Shown: positions 12,997 through 14,191 of the stretch, piece after piece
Layout: each line of letters opens with the position of its first letter
Position numbering within the stretch: the stretch's first letter is position 1
NCBI GenBank assembly: GCA_027349605.1
Contig: DAIEMM010000465.1
Coordinates: 1-14,191, forward strand
DNA from: Anaeromyxobacteraceae bacterium
GTDB lineage: Bacteria; Myxococcota; Myxococcia; Myxococcales; Anaeromyxobacteraceae
Reading direction: 5' to 3'
Length of the DNA: 14,191 nucleotides
Notes under the pieces: generated by a model
Told to the model about the DNA's origin: nothing
Database searches by the model: none
Seen by the model: the letters and a program-made list of their open reading frames with translations, nothing else
Program-made: the position numbers and the translations under genes

Positions 12997-14191
12997 CTAC
13001 TTCCCTCCCATGGCGGCGAGGGAGGCACGCAGGCGCGACTCGGAATCGATGAGGAAGTTGGCACGTGTCACGACCTTCTCGCCGGCCTCGAGGCCCTTGA
13101 CGACTTCCACGTCTTCTCCCGTGACTGCACCGACCTCGATCTCCCGTGGCTGAAACTTTCCCTCCCCCAGCGCCACGAATACGACTTTCTTCGTCCCGGA
13201 GTTGATGACCGCGTCTGCCGGGATACGCAGCCCCTGGCGCTTTTCTGCCTGGAGCGTCACCTCGCCGAACATCTCGGGCTTGAGCTCTCCTCGGGGGTTG
13301 GCGAACTCGAGGCGCACCTTGGCCGTCCGGGTCAATGGGTCGAGAATTGGGTCGACGAAGATCACCTTCCCAGTGAAGGTCTTGCCCGGAAAGGCCTGGA
13401 GCGTGAGCGAGGCCGTCATCCCCACGCGGATTCGGGCAAGGTCGCTTTCGTAGGCGTCGGCGAGGACCCAGACCCTGGACAGGTCGGTGATCTCGTAGGG
13501 CATGTCGCCCTCGTTCAACCTGTGCCCCATGACGATGTCCTTCTTCGTCACCACGCCTGTCATCGGGGAGTACATGGTGAGGGTCTTCGTCGGCTTGCCG
13601 GTCTCTTCGAGGCGCTTCACCTCGCTCTCCGGGATGTCCCAGAGCCGGAGACGTTCGCGAGCCGACTCGACCAGGTCGTTTCCGGCACCGGTGGCCACTC
13701 CACCCCCGGAGAGCGCCTTCCGGGTTCGGAGCGCAAGGAGGTACTCCTGCTGCACGGACAGCAGATCCGGACTGTAGATGGTAAAGAGGCGCTCTCCATT
13801 CCGTACGGGCTTCCCAACGAAATCCACGTACACGGTATCCACGAACCCACCCACCTTGATGTTCACGTGGTTGACGTTGGTCGCATCGACTGCCACCTTG
13901 CCCACCGTGCGCCAACTCGCACCCACAGGTCCTTGGCTGGCCTCGACGGTGCGGAGGCCGATGAGTTGCTGGCGCTGCGGATCGATCTGTACGTTCGCGA
14001 GTCCCTCCACCGGCGCCGCCCCGCCCGCCGCTTCGTCCTCGTAGACGGGCAGGTAGTCCATCCCCATCTCGTCCTTCCTCGGGACCGGCGAGGTCTGCTT
14101 CGCGTCCATGGGTGACCGATAGAAGGCAATCTTCCTCTCGCCGCCGGCGGCACCGCTCGCCCCTCCCACCTTCACGAGCGCCATGCCGCAG
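12997..14191 (-). CDS. cusB: CusB-family periplasmic adaptor of RND pump, N-terminus outside window
   Basis: The frame is open through the right edge; two codons (Cys-Gly) precede the first in-window Met at 14184, so the signal peptide and true start are beyond the window. The N-terminal part has a heavy-metal-binding-domain-like segment (FYRSPMDAKQTSPVP then DEMGMDYLPVYED) in which the usual cysteines are replaced but the Met residues remain. It is followed by the barrel-sandwich/lipoyl halves (around VGASWRTVGKV and MYSPMTGVVTKKDIV), a short helical hairpin between them, the beta-barrel (VLADAYESDLARIRVG onward) and the membrane-proximal domain ending FLIDSESRLRASL, typical of CusB. It bridges CusA to an outer-membrane channel not seen here, and probably hands Cu(I) to CusA. 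It ends 2 bp before cusA. Confidence 0.95.
   Translation of the reverse strand, partial: CGMALVKVGGASGAAGGERKIAFYRSPMDAKQTSPVPRKDEMGMDYLPVYEDEAAGGAAPVEGLANVQIDPQRQQLIGLRTVEASQGPVGASWRTVGKVAVDATNVNHVNIKVGGFVDTVYVDFVGKPVRNGERLFTIYSPDLLSVQQEYLLALRTRKALSGGGVATGAGNDLVESARERLRLWDIPESEVKRLEETGKPTKTLTMYSPMTGVVTKKDIVMGHRLNEGDMPYEITDLSRVWVLADAYESDLARIRVGMTASLTLQAFPGKTFTGKVIFVDPILDPLTRTAKVRLEFANPRGELKPEMFGEVTLQAEKRQGLRIPADAVINSGTKKVVFVALGEGKFQPREIEVGAVTGEDVEVVKGLEAGEKVVTRANFLIDSESRLRASLAAMGGK

Noticed and set aside
11351..13153. Plus-strand 600-codon open frame antisense to cusA
   Set aside because: Its composition (Asp/His/Arg/Leu-rich) is the usual mirror of a GC-rich gene; there are no domains, and the cusA assignment is certain.
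12995..13915. Upstream open extension of the cusA frame
   Set aside because: It overlaps cusB in another frame, lacks RND similarity, and the classic CusA N-terminus starts at 12994.

Overview
The window looks like a bacterial copper (possibly copper/silver) handling locus from a high-GC Gram-negative. Nearly every gene is exported, spans a membrane, or is rich in Met, His or Cys. The GC-rich codon use, TPR/beta-barrel genes, ATGA and GTGA overlaps and a strong sigma-54-type promoter would suit a myxobacterial/deltaproteobacterial lineage. That placement is inference; no marker gene is present.

Left block, minus strand (about 4546 down to 1): a small secreted Met/Pro-rich protein, a multicopper oxidase with a lipoprotein signal and an extra N-terminal helical Met/His domain, a Met-rich secreted protein, a secreted TPR protein, and a TPR plus outer-membrane beta-barrel protein that runs off the left edge. 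Gaps are 14 bp, -4, 11 and -4, so this reads as one operon. The likely job is periplasmic Cu(I) oxidation, sequestration and delivery to or through the outer membrane.

Control region (4547-5041): a divergent intergenic region of 495 bp. It holds two tandem pairs of a GTACC-N4-GGTAC dyad, both pairs spaced 22 bp. It also holds a near-consensus -24/-12 (sigma-54) promoter facing right, a weaker one facing left, and three further inverted repeats. It resembles a control region for an unseen enhancer-binding regulator.

Middle block, plus strand: a small outer-membrane beta-barrel protein and a radical SAM protein. On the opposite strand, just after each of these two genes, lies one member of a pair of 34-codon paralogous ORFs encoding a Cys-Cys plus single-TM peptide. 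One copy is intact. The other has an in-frame TAG where its sister has CAG. This pair was found by reading the sequence and is the most unusual item here.

Right block, minus strand (14191 down to 6984): cusB-like adaptor (5' end outside the window), cusA-like RND pump, CopB-type P1B ATPase with a CPH motif, a cupredoxin-fold secreted protein, and the intact Cys-Cys/TM peptide. Spacings of 2 bp, 29 bp, a GTGA overlap and 46 bp suggest one operon. Cu(I) would be moved from the cytosol by CopB and from the periplasm by CusBA. The outer-membrane channel (CusC-like) is not in view.
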